This document shows, piece after piece, positions 35,211-43,841 of a stretch of 64,000 nucleotides of DNA; within the stretch, counting starts at the first letter, position 1, and each line of letters opens with the position of its first letter. A program made the translations under genes and the position numbers. The stretch spans positions 1,302,001 through 1,366,000 of the forward strand of contig NZ_CP084528.1 in assembly GCF_020410745.1 (NCBI RefSeq). The letters are read 5' to 3'. This stretch comes from Kaistella polysaccharea. GTDB taxonomy: Bacteria > Bacteroidota > Bacteroidia > Flavobacteriales > Weeksellaceae. The notes beneath the pieces were generated by a model, which was not told the origin of the DNA, searched no databases, and saw nothing but the letters and a program-made list of their open reading frames with translations.

Positions 35211-35276
35211 CAAAAATAAAATCAAAAATCTGATTAACACTATGATTCAGGTCATCCTTGATATGATATCGATCAC
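35211..35276 (-). promoter_or_regulatory. Promoter of the 12-TM protein with two tandem Crp/Fnr-type operators
   Basis: TATGATTCAGGTCAT (35241-35255) and TATGATATCGATCAC (35262-35276) both have TGA-N6-TCA cores and are centred 21 bp apart, two helical turns. On the minus strand a full -7 element TATTTTTG lies at 35211-35218, 33.5 bp from the nearer operator. The whole region fits between the regulator's stop codon and the target's start. Confidence 0.65.
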
Positions 35277-35279
35277 CCT

Positions 35280-35882
35280 TTAAAAAATAATTTTACCACT
35301 AACAATCTCCAACTTATCCTCTTTCTCCATTTTTTTAATGGTTCTGATGACCGTTTCTATCCGAAGACCCGTCATGTGCGCCAAGTCTTTTCGAGTAAGT
35401 TTTATTAATGTTTTTTCGTGTGCTTTCCCGTTTTCGCGTTTAAATTCCTGCAATTGCTGTAGAATTCGATCTTCAGGATTAAAGAGTACAATCTGCTTGA
35501 GGAGCAGACTTTTTTTGATGGATTTGTGCGCCACCGACAAAGTAAACTGGAAAAGAATTTCTGGATTTTCTTTGAGATATTTGATAAGATTGTCCCGATG
35601 AATTTTGATGATATCCACTTTTTCTGAACAAACCTCTACATTCCCTGGAAATGGGACACCAAGAAGGACTGCTGGTTCTGCAAAAAAATGGCCTGCTTTT
35701 ACTTTATGCTGAAGCAGTTCTTTGCCTTTTTCAGTAAGGTTAGAGACCGCCAGTTCGCCCTCTTTCAGGTAGTGAAAGTATTGAGAACATTCCCCTTCGC
35801 TGAAAATAATATCACCTTTATAATATTTTTTAAATTCAGCTTTGGTTTCCTTCAATAAACCATCTTCCAGTACAAATTTCAT
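35280..35882 (-). CDS. Crp/Fnr family transcription regulator
   Basis: A 200-residue regulator with an N-terminal cyclic-nucleotide-binding-like beta roll (about 15-115), a long dimer helix and a C-terminal winged helix with LTRKDLAHMTGLRIETVIRTI. The recognition helix ETVIR carries the Glu and Arg that in this superfamily read a TGA half-site. It lacks the N-terminal cysteine cluster of oxygen-sensing FNR, so it more likely senses NO (through heme) or a metabolite. It lies between the 12-TM gene and ppk, on the minus strand, beside operators with TGA-N6-TCA cores. The frame extends 11 codons upstream, but a -7 element overlaps that start, so 35882 is chosen. Confidence 0.9.
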   Translation of the reverse strand: MKFVLEDGLLKETKAEFKKYYKGDIIFSEGECSQYFHYLKEGELAVSNLTEKGKELLQHKVKAGHFFAEPAVLLGVPFPGNVEVCSEKVDIIKIHRDNLIKYLKENPEILFQFTLSVAHKSIKKSLLLKQIVLFNPEDRILQQLQEFKRENGKAHEKTLIKLTRKDLAHMTGLRIETVIRTIKKMEKEDKLEIVSGKIIF

Positions 35883-35903
35883 GTAATCGCAGTTGTAATT
35901 CCT

Positions 35904-35911
35904 CAAATATA
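35904..35911 (-). promoter_or_regulatory. Putative -7 promoter element of the Crp/Fnr gene
   Basis: The minus strand reads TATATTTG, 21 bases before the chosen start. No operator of the nos type is seen here, so the regulator does not appear to control itself through that site. Confidence 0.5.
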
Positions 35912-35999
35912 GCAAAGTTTTTACTTTAAAATTAAAAAATAACGTTATAAATTTCCGATTTTGCAGGGCAAGTTCAAAGGTTAACCCATCTTAAATCTC

Positions 36000-36007
36000 T
36001 ATTTTTG
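36000..36007 (+). promoter_or_regulatory. Putative -7 promoter element of ppk
   Basis: TATTTTTG is a full consensus match 19 bases before the ppk start. Confidence 0.5.
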
Positions 36008-36026
36008 AGAAACCAAATTTTTTAAA

Positions 36027-38096
36027 ATGTCTAATCTTTTCAATCCGAGAGATATTACGTGGCTTGCTTTTAACGAAAGGGTTCTGCAGGAAGCAATGGA
36101 TCCCAATGTTCCGTTACATTTACGCATTCGTTTTTTAGGGATTTTCTCCAATAATCTTGACGAATTTTTCCGGGTTCGCGTTGCAGGTTTGAAGCGTGCC
36201 ATGGATTTCAAGGATAAATTTATTACCGAATCATTCTATCAGCCTCCGACAAAAATTTTGCAACGAATCACCGAGATCGTCATCCGACAGCAGCAAAACT
36301 TCGATAAAACCTGGAAAAAAATTCAGATCGAAATGGCTGACCAAAAAGTTTACATTAAAACTGCAAAGAATTTAACAGCGCAACAGAAAAGATTTGTCGT
36401 TTCTTATTTTGATGAAATGGTAGAAAGCAATGTAATTCCTATTCTCCTTCATGAAAATACAGCAATGCCTTATCTCCGCGACAAATCACTTTATTTAGGT
36501 GTTGCGATGCGCAAAAAAGAAATTCAATACGAAAGTAAATTTGCGATCATTGAAATACCTTCCCGAATTTTAGGAAGATTTGTAATACTCCCAACTGAAA
36601 AAGAAGGCGAGAAAAATGTGATGTTGTTAGAAGACGTTATCATTTTTAATCTTCCGCATATTTTCTCCTATTTCGGTTATGAAGAATTTGAAGCGCACTG
36701 TTTTAAAGTAACGAAAGATGCAGAATTTGATCTGGATAACGATATTCGAACAACACTCGCTCAGAAAATAGAAAAAGGTATAAAATCCCGACGAAAAGGA
36801 AAACCAACGCGTTTCGTTTTCGACAAAGTAATGGATAAAGCATTGCTCGAATTTCTGATTCGTAAATTAAATTTAAGCAAAAAAGACAGCATCATCCCAG
36901 GTGGAAAAATACATAATTTCCGGCATTTTATGGAGTTCCCGGATGTTTTTGAAGCCTACCAAAAACCTATCGAAAGAACTTCATTCGATCATCCAGATTT
37001 TATTGGGAATCGCATTACAGATGTAATTCTGAAAACCGACATTTTACTCTCTTTTCCTTACCATAATTTTACGCCGGTTATTGATTTGCTGCGGGAATCT
37101 GCCATGGATCCTGATGTAAAATCAATACAGCTTACAGCATATCGCCTCGCCAGCCATTCCAAAATAATTAATGCGTTAATTAATGCCGTTCGAAATGGAA
37201 AAGAAGTAACGGTAATGCTGGAACTTCGCGCACGGTTTGATGAAGAAAATAACCTGCAGTGGAAAGAGATTTTAGAGCAGGAAGGCGTGAAAGTTTTGAT
37301 GGGAATTCCGAATAAAAAAGTACACGCAAAACTTTGTGTGATCAAAAAAAGAGTTCACAACAAGACGGTTCAGTACGGCTTTGTAAGCACCGGGAATTTT
37401 AATGAAAAGACCGCAAAAATATATGGCGATCATTTGCTGATGACTGCTGATCGAGGAATTATGGCAGACATTAATAAAATTTTTAATGTCTTAAAAAAAC
37501 CAAAACAGGATATTATGCCGGCCTTAAAATCCTGCAAAAATTTGCTGGTTTGTCCGGATTTTATGCGGGAAAAAATCATTCAACATATCGACAAAGAAAT
37601 TGAGGAATCCAAAGCCGGTAAAAAAGCATTAATTATCATTAAAGTAAATTCCTTAAGCGACCGGGATTTGATTCAGAAAATCTACGATGCTGCAAAAGCT
37701 GGCGTAACGGTAAAGATGATTGTAAGAGGTATTTACTGCGCTATCAATCAGAAAGATTTTAAACAAAAAATCATGGCAATAAGTATTGTTGATGAATATT
37801 TGGAACATTCGCGCATCATGTATTTTTATAACAAAGGCCACGAAGATATCTATATTTCATCGGCAGACTGGATGACTCGAAACCTGGATCACCGAATTGA
37901 AGCCGCAGCAAAAATCACCCAGAAAAACCTTAAAAAAGAAATTAAAGATCAATTAGACATTCAGTTAAATGACAACGTAAAAGCCAGAATTTTAGATAAG
38001 AAACTTAGTAACCTATATGTAGAAGGTGGCAAAAATCCAATTCGGTCTCAAATAGAAATCTATCATTACCTGAAAAATAAATTGTCGGACAATTGA
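36027..38096 (+). CDS. ppk1: Polyphosphate kinase 1
   Basis: PPK1 makes inorganic polyphosphate from ATP through a phosphohistidine. The 689-residue protein has the family order: N domain with FNPRDITWLAFNERVLQEA, a head domain, then two phospholipase-D-like catalytic domains. The first holds LRARFDEENN and KKVHAKLCVI (probable phosphorylated histidine) and the second holds RGIYCAINQ and SSADWMTRNLDHRIE. It is a single gene with its own promoter, adjacent to but divergent from the Crp/Fnr gene. Confidence 0.96.
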   Translation: MSNLFNPRDITWLAFNERVLQEAMDPNVPLHLRIRFLGIFSNNLDEFFRVRVAGLKRAMDFKDKFITESFYQPPTKILQRITEIVIRQQQNFDKTWKKIQIEMADQKVYIKTAKNLTAQQKRFVVSYFDEMVESNVIPILLHENTAMPYLRDKSLYLGVAMRKKEIQYESKFAIIEIPSRILGRFVILPTEKEGEKNVMLLEDVIIFNLPHIFSYFGYEEFEAHCFKVTKDAEFDLDNDIRTTLAQKIEKGIKSRRKGKPTRFVFDKVMDKALLEFLIRKLNLSKKDSIIPGGKIHNFRHFMEFPDVFEAYQKPIERTSFDHPDFIGNRITDVILKTDILLSFPYHNFTPVIDLLRESAMDPDVKSIQLTAYRLASHSKIINALINAVRNGKEVTVMLELRARFDEENNLQWKEILEQEGVKVLMGIPNKKVHAKLCVIKKRVHNKTVQYGFVSTGNFNEKTAKIYGDHLLMTADRGIMADINKIFNVLKKPKQDIMPALKSCKNLLVCPDFMREKIIQHIDKEIEESKAGKKALIIIKVNSLSDRDLIQKIYDAAKAGVTVKMIVRGIYCAINQKDFKQKIMAISIVDEYLEHSRIMYFYNKGHEDIYISSADWMTRNLDHRIEAAAKITQKNLKKEIKDQLDIQLNDNVKARILDKKLSNLYVEGGKNPIRSQIEIYHYLKNKLSDN

Positions 38097-38165
38097 ATTT
38101 TACAATTTATCTGAAATTAAGAAATTAAACTACCATTTAAAAAAGGAAATTTTACGATCTAATAC

Positions 38166-38197
38166 TTTGTATGCTGCAAGATAATCTACTATCTTTG
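38166..38197 (+). promoter_or_regulatory. Promoter of the cobalamin-uptake operon
   Basis: TTTG (38166-38169), a 20-base spacer and TATCTTTG (38190-38197): both elements match the Bacteroidota consensus exactly. Transcription would start just before the riboswitch. Confidence 0.75.
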
Positions 38198-38203
38198 CAC
38201 TGC

Positions 38204-38361
38204 TTTTAGAAAAGGGAATCGTGTGTAAATCACGGACTGTCCCCGCAACTGTAAATCACCATTAGTGAAACTGCAATACAACCACTGAGCAATCGGGAAG
38301 GTGCAGTTTTGTGAAAGTCAGGAGACCTTGCTGAAAGTATTAACCTAAAAAATGCTTTCGG
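38204..38361 (+). ncRNA. Cobalamin (B12) riboswitch with expression-platform hairpin
   Basis: The leader carries the cobalamin aptamer landmarks: AAAAGGGAA near 38210, GTGTAAATCACGGACTGTCC, CCGCAACTGTAA, CACTGAGCAATCGGGAAGG and the B12 box AGTCAGGAGACCTTGC (about 38317-38332). Directly after it an 11-bp hairpin (38331-38341 with 38351-38361) has the purine-rich GGAGG in its right arm. There is no T run, so control is probably at translation initiation rather than by termination. It precedes a BtuB-like receptor. Confidence 0.93.
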
Positions 38362-38377
38362 AGGAAAAGCCTGAATA

Positions 38378-40204
38378 ATGATTAAAAAATACTCCTTTTC
38401 GGCTTTGTCGGTCTTTGCTTTTTTCTTCAGCTTCGCGCAGGAGCAGGCTATAGACACGGTTTTTATCTTCGACAAGCAACTCAACTCTTCTAAAAAATTT
38501 CAGAAAATCACTCTTTTAGAAGAAGATGATTTACTAAGAAATACAACCAATCTTTCAGACGTTCTACGTTTTCAATCGCCAGTTTATATTAAGGAAAACG
38601 GCCGCGGTTCGGTTTCGTCGCCTTCTTTCCGGGGCACAACCGCCCAGCAAACGGCTTTTGTATGGAATGGAATAAATATAAATTCAGTTCTTGTAGGACA
38701 AGGCGACGTGAATAATATGAATTTATTAGGTTACGATCAGCTTCAAATAAAATCCGGTGGCGGAAGTGTGATTTACGGCAGTGGCGCGATCGGTGGCACG
38801 ATTCATTTAAATAATGAGCTTTCTTTTAATAAAGGTTTTCATTCCACTTTCTTTCTGGAAGCCGGTTCTTTCAGTATATTGAATACTTTTCTAAAAACTT
38901 CTTTCAGCAACGATAAATTATCGATAAAAGTTTCCGGAAATTATGTGAAAAGCGATAATGACTATGAAGTTCCAGAACAAAAATACGTGAACCTGAACGG
39001 TTCGTACCAAAATAAAAACTACAATTTAGGTGCAGCTTATAAGATCAATCCACAAAACACCGTTTCCTGGCAAACTCAAATTTATGATGGTGAGCAACAC
39101 TTCCCTATTTTCTCTGAATTTGCAACCAAAACAAAGTATTTGACTCAGACTTTCCGAAGTTTACTGGAGTGGAACTTTAAAAGTTCTCAGTTTAGCAACA
39201 CTTTTAAAGTTGCTTTCTTACAAGATGATTTTCAATATTTTGACCATCTTGAAGGGCCAAAAAATAGCGGCGGAAATTCTCACGTTTACTTGGCAAAGAA
39301 TGATTTCAATTATTTATTTAATGATAAAATTGCAATTAATCTAATTGCTGATTATCAAACTACTACGGCAGAAGGTTTTAATTCTGGAATTCAAACGCCG
39401 AAAAGAAATTCGGGCTCCTTGGCGGGTTTATTACGATGGAATCCTTCCCATAAATTTAATTTTGAAGCAGGGATAAAGCAAGATTTCGTAGAGAAGATAG
39501 AATCTCCTTTTCTTTTTTCATTTTCCGGAAAACTGAATGCGTCTCCGTTTTATAATGTGGCTTTAAATATTTCGAAAAACTTCCGATACCCTTCCTTTAA
39601 TGATCTTTATTGGAAACCTGGCGGCAATTTAGATTTAAGATCAGAAATTTCTCATCAGGCAGAACTTGTCAATAAATTTACATTCGGCAATTTTACGTTT
39701 AATGCAACTCCCTATTTTATATCGATAAATGATATGATTCGCTGGCTTCCAAATAATAAAGGAATCTGGGCGCCCATCAATACCAATAAAGTAGAATCTT
39801 ATGGTTTAGAATCTGAATTAAATTTCGCCAAAGATTTTGGGCAGAATAAAACAAAATTGTCTGTAGGATATGGTTTTGCACATTCTGAAAATGTAGAAAC
39901 GAAAAAATTACTGTCTTACGTACCTCAACACAAACTTTTCGGAACTGCGGTTTACCAATATCAAATTTTCGAACTATTTCTGCAGGGAACTTATAATGGG
40001 CTCACCTATACGACAGACGACGAAAACTTGCAGTATTCAATCGATCCTTATTTTGTAATAAACACAGGCGTTAAAGTTATCCTGCTGAAAAACTACCAAA
40101 TTGGTTTTAAAGTGAATAATGTATTTGATGAAGTTTACGAAACGACAAAGGATTATTTTTTACCAATAAGAAACTATAGCGCTAACCTTTTAATTAACTT
40201 TTAA
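38378..40204 (+). CDS. btuB: TonB-dependent vitamin B12 receptor (BtuB-like)
   Basis: A 608-residue outer-membrane receptor. After a signal peptide (1-20) comes a plug domain with SDVLRFQSPVYIKENGRG, SPSFRGTTAQQTAFVWNG and GSGAIGGTIHLNN, then a 22-strand barrel ending in an aromatic-rich strand with C-terminal Phe. Substrate is assigned from the cobalamin riboswitch directly upstream rather than from the protein itself. It lies 10 bases before the BtuG-like gene, so the two form one operon. Confidence 0.92.
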   Translation: MIKKYSFSALSVFAFFFSFAQEQAIDTVFIFDKQLNSSKKFQKITLLEEDDLLRNTTNLSDVLRFQSPVYIKENGRGSVSSPSFRGTTAQQTAFVWNGININSVLVGQGDVNNMNLLGYDQLQIKSGGGSVIYGSGAIGGTIHLNNELSFNKGFHSTFFLEAGSFSILNTFLKTSFSNDKLSIKVSGNYVKSDNDYEVPEQKYVNLNGSYQNKNYNLGAAYKINPQNTVSWQTQIYDGEQHFPIFSEFATKTKYLTQTFRSLLEWNFKSSQFSNTFKVAFLQDDFQYFDHLEGPKNSGGNSHVYLAKNDFNYLFNDKIAINLIADYQTTTAEGFNSGIQTPKRNSGSLAGLLRWNPSHKFNFEAGIKQDFVEKIESPFLFSFSGKLNASPFYNVALNISKNFRYPSFNDLYWKPGGNLDLRSEISHQAELVNKFTFGNFTFNATPYFISINDMIRWLPNNKGIWAPINTNKVESYGLESELNFAKDFGQNKTKLSVGYGFAHSENVETKKLLSYVPQHKLFGTAVYQYQIFELFLQGTYNGLTYTTDDENLQYSIDPYFVINTGVKVILLKNYQIGFKVNNVFDEVYETTKDYFLPIRNYSANLLINF

Positions 40205-40214
40205 ATAAATAAAA

Positions 40215-41261
40215 ATGAAAATTTCTAAATTGCTGGCTCCAGCATTTGCCCTAACTCTACTCTTTAATATTTCCTGCCGGACAGAAGATCCTGTAGTAGA
40301 AGTACCAAAAGGTGCGTATGACCAAGGAATTTTAATTACCAATGAAGGTGGTTTTTCTACGCCAACTGCTTCTGTCACTTTCCTGACAAAAGACTTATCA
40401 AAACAAGAGAATAATATTTATAGCGCCAATAATAGTGGCGAAAAATTGGGCAATGTTTTCCAAAGCGTAGGATTTAAAGGGGATTTGGCTTATCTCGTGA
40501 TGAATGTTCCGAACAAAGTCGAAATTGTGAATCGGTATTCTTTTAAGAAAACAGGTTCAATTACTTCTAATTTAAGTTCACCAAGATATATCGCTTTTAC
40601 AGGCACTAATACGTACATCACCAATAATGATTTTTTCAATGTTAGAAAATTAAACATTTATGACAATGGAAATAATTTTATTAAAAGTATAGATTTTGAC
40701 CGTTATGCCGAAAAAATTACGGCTGTGAAAGGGTTTATTTATGTACAAACTGATGGAACAACTTACGATGCTGATTATAACGAATTGCCGACCGGACATA
40801 CAATTACCAGAATTAATGGAACAACAAACACTGTCGATCAAACGATTACTTTAAATGATAAATTAATTATTCGCGACATGATCTCCGATGGTAATTTTGT
40901 GTATGTTTTAACTTCTGATGAAAAAGAAAGCAATATGTACCGAATTTCTGCAACAAGTGGTTTACAGCAAAGAATTCCATTAACCGGAGCGCCGGGAGCT
41001 CAGAAATTAGCCTTGGATGGTAATAAATTATACTTCTTAACTGCCAGCAATAAAGTCTTTAATTTCAATGCAGATGCTGCGATGGAACTCATGAAAGTCA
41101 CTGCAGATTATGCGTACGGATTTAATGTAATTGATGGACAGGTTTATGTATCCGACCCCTCTTTCTCCTCAAGCAGTAAGGTTAGAATTTACAACATGAA
41201 CGGCGATCTACTAAAAACAATGACGACAGGAATAGGAACGAACGGTTTCTACAAAAATTAA
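40215..41261 (+). CDS. DUF5074 beta-propeller lipoprotein (BtuG-like)
   Basis: The 348-residue surface lipoprotein has lipobox ISC (about residue 21) and a repeating beta-propeller layout with YncE-like blades (for example GILITNEGGFSTPTASV, KVEIVNRYSF, PRYIAFTGTNTYITNND). In Bacteroides, BtuG is a DUF5074 propeller that captures B12 with very high affinity and sits on BtuB. The riboswitch-btuB-DUF5074 order here strongly suggests the same role. It ends in a clear terminator. Confidence 0.88.
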   Translation: MKISKLLAPAFALTLLFNISCRTEDPVVEVPKGAYDQGILITNEGGFSTPTASVTFLTKDLSKQENNIYSANNSGEKLGNVFQSVGFKGDLAYLVMNVPNKVEIVNRYSFKKTGSITSNLSSPRYIAFTGTNTYITNNDFFNVRKLNIYDNGNNFIKSIDFDRYAEKITAVKGFIYVQTDGTTYDADYNELPTGHTITRINGTTNTVDQTITLNDKLIIRDMISDGNFVYVLTSDEKESNMYRISATSGLQQRIPLTGAPGAQKLALDGNKLYFLTASNKVFNFNADAAMELMKVTADYAYGFNVIDGQVYVSDPSFSSSSKVRIYNMNGDLLKTMTTGIGTNGFYKN

Positions 41262-41282
41262 AACACATCCCTATATTTTAAT

Positions 41283-41320
41283 AAAAAGCCCTTTCAATTT
41301 TTTGTGAAAGGGCTTTTATT
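41283..41320. terminator. Bidirectional intrinsic terminator after the B12 operon
   Basis: AAAAGCCCTTTC and GAAAGGGCTTTT pair perfectly around AATTTTTTGT, flanked by A and T runs. It also serves the convergent tRNA nucleotidyltransferase gene. Confidence 0.88.
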
Positions 41321-41334
41321 TTATATAAAAAAAT

Positions 41335-42756
41335 TTACGATAGAATCAATCCAAGAGTTTCTCCTTCTTTAATCACGAAATTTCTGGCTTCATCTTTATC
41401 ATTTCCTATTTCACCTTCCAGAATCGCTTCTTTTACTTTTTCTTTCAAAATACCAATTTCACGGCCTGGTTTCAAACCGAACATCGCCATAATTTCTTCG
41501 CCCGAAATTGGAGGTTGAAAGTTACGAACGTGATCCTTTTCTTCTACTTCTTTAATTTTCAGGGCGACATATTCAAAATTCTTTTTAAACTTAGTTTGTT
41601 TTGAAGAATTCTTGGTCGTGATATCTGCTTTATTTAAAATGAATAAATCTTCTAAATCTTCGCCGGCATCAAAGAGAAGTCGTCGCAGTGCAGAATCCGA
41701 AGTTCCATCATCAATTAAAGCAATCGGCCGCGAGGAAAGTTTAACCAATTTTTGAACATATTTCATGTCGGTACCAAGCGGTAACTTTAGACGGTGGAAA
41801 AGGTTTTTCACCATTTTAGAGCCTAAAAATTCGTGACCGTGAAACGTCCAGCCACTTCCTTCTACAAATTTTTTCGTGGGTGCTTTTCCGATATCGTGGA
41901 GCAAGGCTGCCCAACGAAGCCAGAGATTTTCGGTATTTTGTGAAATATTATCTACGACTTCCAGCGTATGCCAGAAATTATCTTTGTGGGTTTGCCCGTC
42001 AACTTCTTCAATTCCTTTCAACGCAGTAAGTTCAGGAATCACCAAATGTAGAATTCCGGTTTCCTCCATTAACTTTAGACCTAAAGACGGTCTTTCTGAA
42101 AGCATAATTTTGTTGAATTCAACCATAATTCTTTCCATCGAAACGATCCTAATTCGCTCTACTTCTTTTTTTATGGCAGCTAAAGAGTTTTCCTCAATCT
42201 TAAAGTTTAAAGTGGAAGCAAAACGAATGGCGCGCATCATTCGCAAAGGATCATCAGAATAGGTTTGACTTGGCTCTAACGGCGTGCGCAATATTTTATG
42301 CTGAAGATCTTGCAATCCATTAAATGGATCAATTAAATCACCGAAATTTTCTTGATTTAATGATATTGCTAAAGCATTTACGGTAAAATCCCGACGTTTC
42401 TGATCGTCTTCCAATGTTCCATTTTCCACCAATGGATTCCGTGAGTGTTCCGCATAACTCTCTTTTCTGGCACCTACAAATTCCAAATCCAAACCTTTAT
42501 GTTTGAACATGGCAGTACCATAATTTTTAAAAAGGGAAACTTTGGGTGAAGGTTCAATCTGCTGTGCTACGGCTTTTGCCAGACTCATCCCATTACCTTC
42601 CGTTACAAAATCAATATCGGTAGGTGCAGAGCGATTCAAAAGTAAGTCGCGAACATAACCTCCGACAATGTAAACAGATTGTCCGTTATTTTGGGCAATT
42701 GTAGAGATTAATTTAAAGAGTTTTAAATTTCTATTTTGCGTAAGATTGATGTTCAT
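41335..42756 (-). CDS. cca: CCA tRNA nucleotidyltransferase / poly(A) polymerase family protein
   Basis: A 473-residue class II nucleotidyltransferase. The head domain has GGYVRDLLL and the catalytic DIDFV, followed by RRDFTVNALA and RMMRAIRFAS of the RNA-binding region, and a C-terminal HD domain with AALLHDIGK. It adds or repairs the 3' CCA of tRNA, consistent with the tRNA in this window, which lacks an encoded CCA. The frame is open 32 codons further upstream, but a full promoter element lies between the two starts, so 42756 is chosen. Confidence 0.93.
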   Translation of the reverse strand: MNINLTQNRNLKLFKLISTIAQNNGQSVYIVGGYVRDLLLNRSAPTDIDFVTEGNGMSLAKAVAQQIEPSPKVSLFKNYGTAMFKHKGLDLEFVGARKESYAEHSRNPLVENGTLEDDQKRRDFTVNALAISLNQENFGDLIDPFNGLQDLQHKILRTPLEPSQTYSDDPLRMMRAIRFASTLNFKIEENSLAAIKKEVERIRIVSMERIMVEFNKIMLSERPSLGLKLMEETGILHLVIPELTALKGIEEVDGQTHKDNFWHTLEVVDNISQNTENLWLRWAALLHDIGKAPTKKFVEGSGWTFHGHEFLGSKMVKNLFHRLKLPLGTDMKYVQKLVKLSSRPIALIDDGTSDSALRRLLFDAGEDLEDLFILNKADITTKNSSKQTKFKKNFEYVALKIKEVEEKDHVRNFQPPISGEEIMAMFGLKPGREIGILKEKVKEAILEGEIGNDKDEARNFVIKEGETLGLILS

Positions 42757-42777
42757 AAGCGATCGCCAAGATTTGTG

Positions 42778-42785
42778 CAAAGATA
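42778..42785 (-). promoter_or_regulatory. Putative -7 promoter element of cca
   Basis: The minus strand reads TATCTTTG, 21 bases before the chosen start. Confidence 0.5.
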
Positions 42786-42840
42786 AAGCTTCTTGCTCAA
42801 TAGTTTCTCCATTCGAAGTCTGTAACTGAGAAGTGAACAT

Positions 42841-42868
42841 AAAAAAACCCAATGGCCATTGAGTTTTT
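42841..42868 (-). terminator. Intrinsic terminator of the 80-residue gene
   Basis: On the minus strand AAAAACTCAATGG/CCATTGGGTTTTT forms a nearly self-complementary stem with a T run. It isolates the small gene from cca. Confidence 0.8.
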
Positions 42869-42885
42869 ACTGAATAGCTATATTA

Positions 42886-43128
42886 CTAAGGCGTATCTTC
42901 CAACAGCCAGTCATCAATTTCCTCTTCAAGATATTCGGTCTGCAATTTTATGGCATCCAGAAAATCATCAGGAATGTTGGATGTATCTGTATGTTCTAAA
43001 TTCCACAATTCCTGCGACATCGTTTCGTATTCAGCAAAAACACGTTTGAAACGTGGACTTTCTTTCTCTAACGCCTCTATCTTCTTTTGTAGAGGCTTGA
43101 ACTTTCGGGGCGGCATCTGGATTCTCAT
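42886..43128 (-). CDS. Conserved hypothetical small acidic helical protein
   Basis: An 80-residue soluble protein (start MRIQMPPRKF) with a basic N terminus and a long helical, acidic C-terminal half (ELWNLEHTDTSNIPDDF, EEEIDDWLLED). I do not recognise a named domain; similar small proteins occur beside core genes in related genomes. The frame could start 18 codons upstream at 43182; the internal ATG is preferred because the extra residues look non-conserved. It has its own terminator. Confidence 0.6.
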   Translation of the reverse strand: MRIQMPPRKFKPLQKKIEALEKESPRFKRVFAEYETMSQELWNLEHTDTSNIPDDFLDAIKLQTEYLEEEIDDWLLEDTP

Positions 43129-43320
43129 GGCGTATTTATTAGGGTTTTTATAAAATAATTTCAACACAGAATTAAATAACAACGAAATTTAATCTTCAAT
43201 AAGTCATTCAAAATGAGAACTTTGTATCCCTATCTTCTCTTTTGACTAAATAAAAGTAAACAAATTATAGAAACGAAAATATATTTTAACAAGTTTTTCT
43301 GATTGTTTAACATATAATTT

Positions 43321-43328
43321 TAAATTTG
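43321..43328 (+). promoter_or_regulatory. Putative -7 promoter element of the GtrA-like gene
   Basis: TAAATTTG ends 11 bases before the ATG at 43340, implying a leader of under 10 bases. Confidence 0.5.
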
Positions 43329-43339
43329 CATCGGTAGTC

Positions 43340-43798
43340 ATGAAAGAACTTTTCTTAAAACAAAAACAAATCTTATTTTTTGGAATCGCAGGAGCGCTGA
43401 GTGCTTTTGTGGAGATAGGGTTTTTCAAGATTTTCACCATTTACCTTCCGCTGATTTTCGAAAATGAAAGAAATTTTCATGGCATTCATTTTCCGTTAAG
43501 TAATATATTATCAACAGGATGCGGCATTATTACCAATTATTTTCTGAGTATCTGGTTTGTTTTTGAAAGAGGAAAACACTCGAAAAAGCGGGAATTCGCT
43601 TATTTCATGTTTATCTCTATGCTTTCAACTATTTTAAGTTTAAGCTTCTTTCAAATCTTCTTCAGATATACATTCAGCGATAATATCGATTTAGGATTTT
43701 TTGTATTTAGCCGGGAAATTTTAAGTAAAATAGCTGCTATTCTTCTTGTTTCAGTACTCAATTACTCTGTAAAAAAGAAAGTTATTTTCAACGGTTAA
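43340..43798 (+). CDS. GtrA-like family membrane protein
   Basis: A 152-residue protein with four predicted helices, the GtrA-like layout: FGIAGALSAFVEIGFF in helix one, a short periplasmic loop, GCGIITNYFLSIWFVF in helix two, then two more helices and a KKKVIF tail. GtrA proteins assist flipping of undecaprenyl-linked sugars for surface polysaccharide modification. It lies 43 bases before plsC on the same strand. Confidence 0.85.
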   Translation: MKELFLKQKQILFFGIAGALSAFVEIGFFKIFTIYLPLIFENERNFHGIHFPLSNILSTGCGIITNYFLSIWFVFERGKHSKKREFAYFMFISMLSTILSLSFFQIFFRYTFSDNIDLGFFVFSREILSKIAAILLVSVLNYSVKKKVIFNG

Positions 43799-43841
43799 TA
43801 TCAATAATGAGAAACCAACATTCAGAGCATATTTCAACCAT

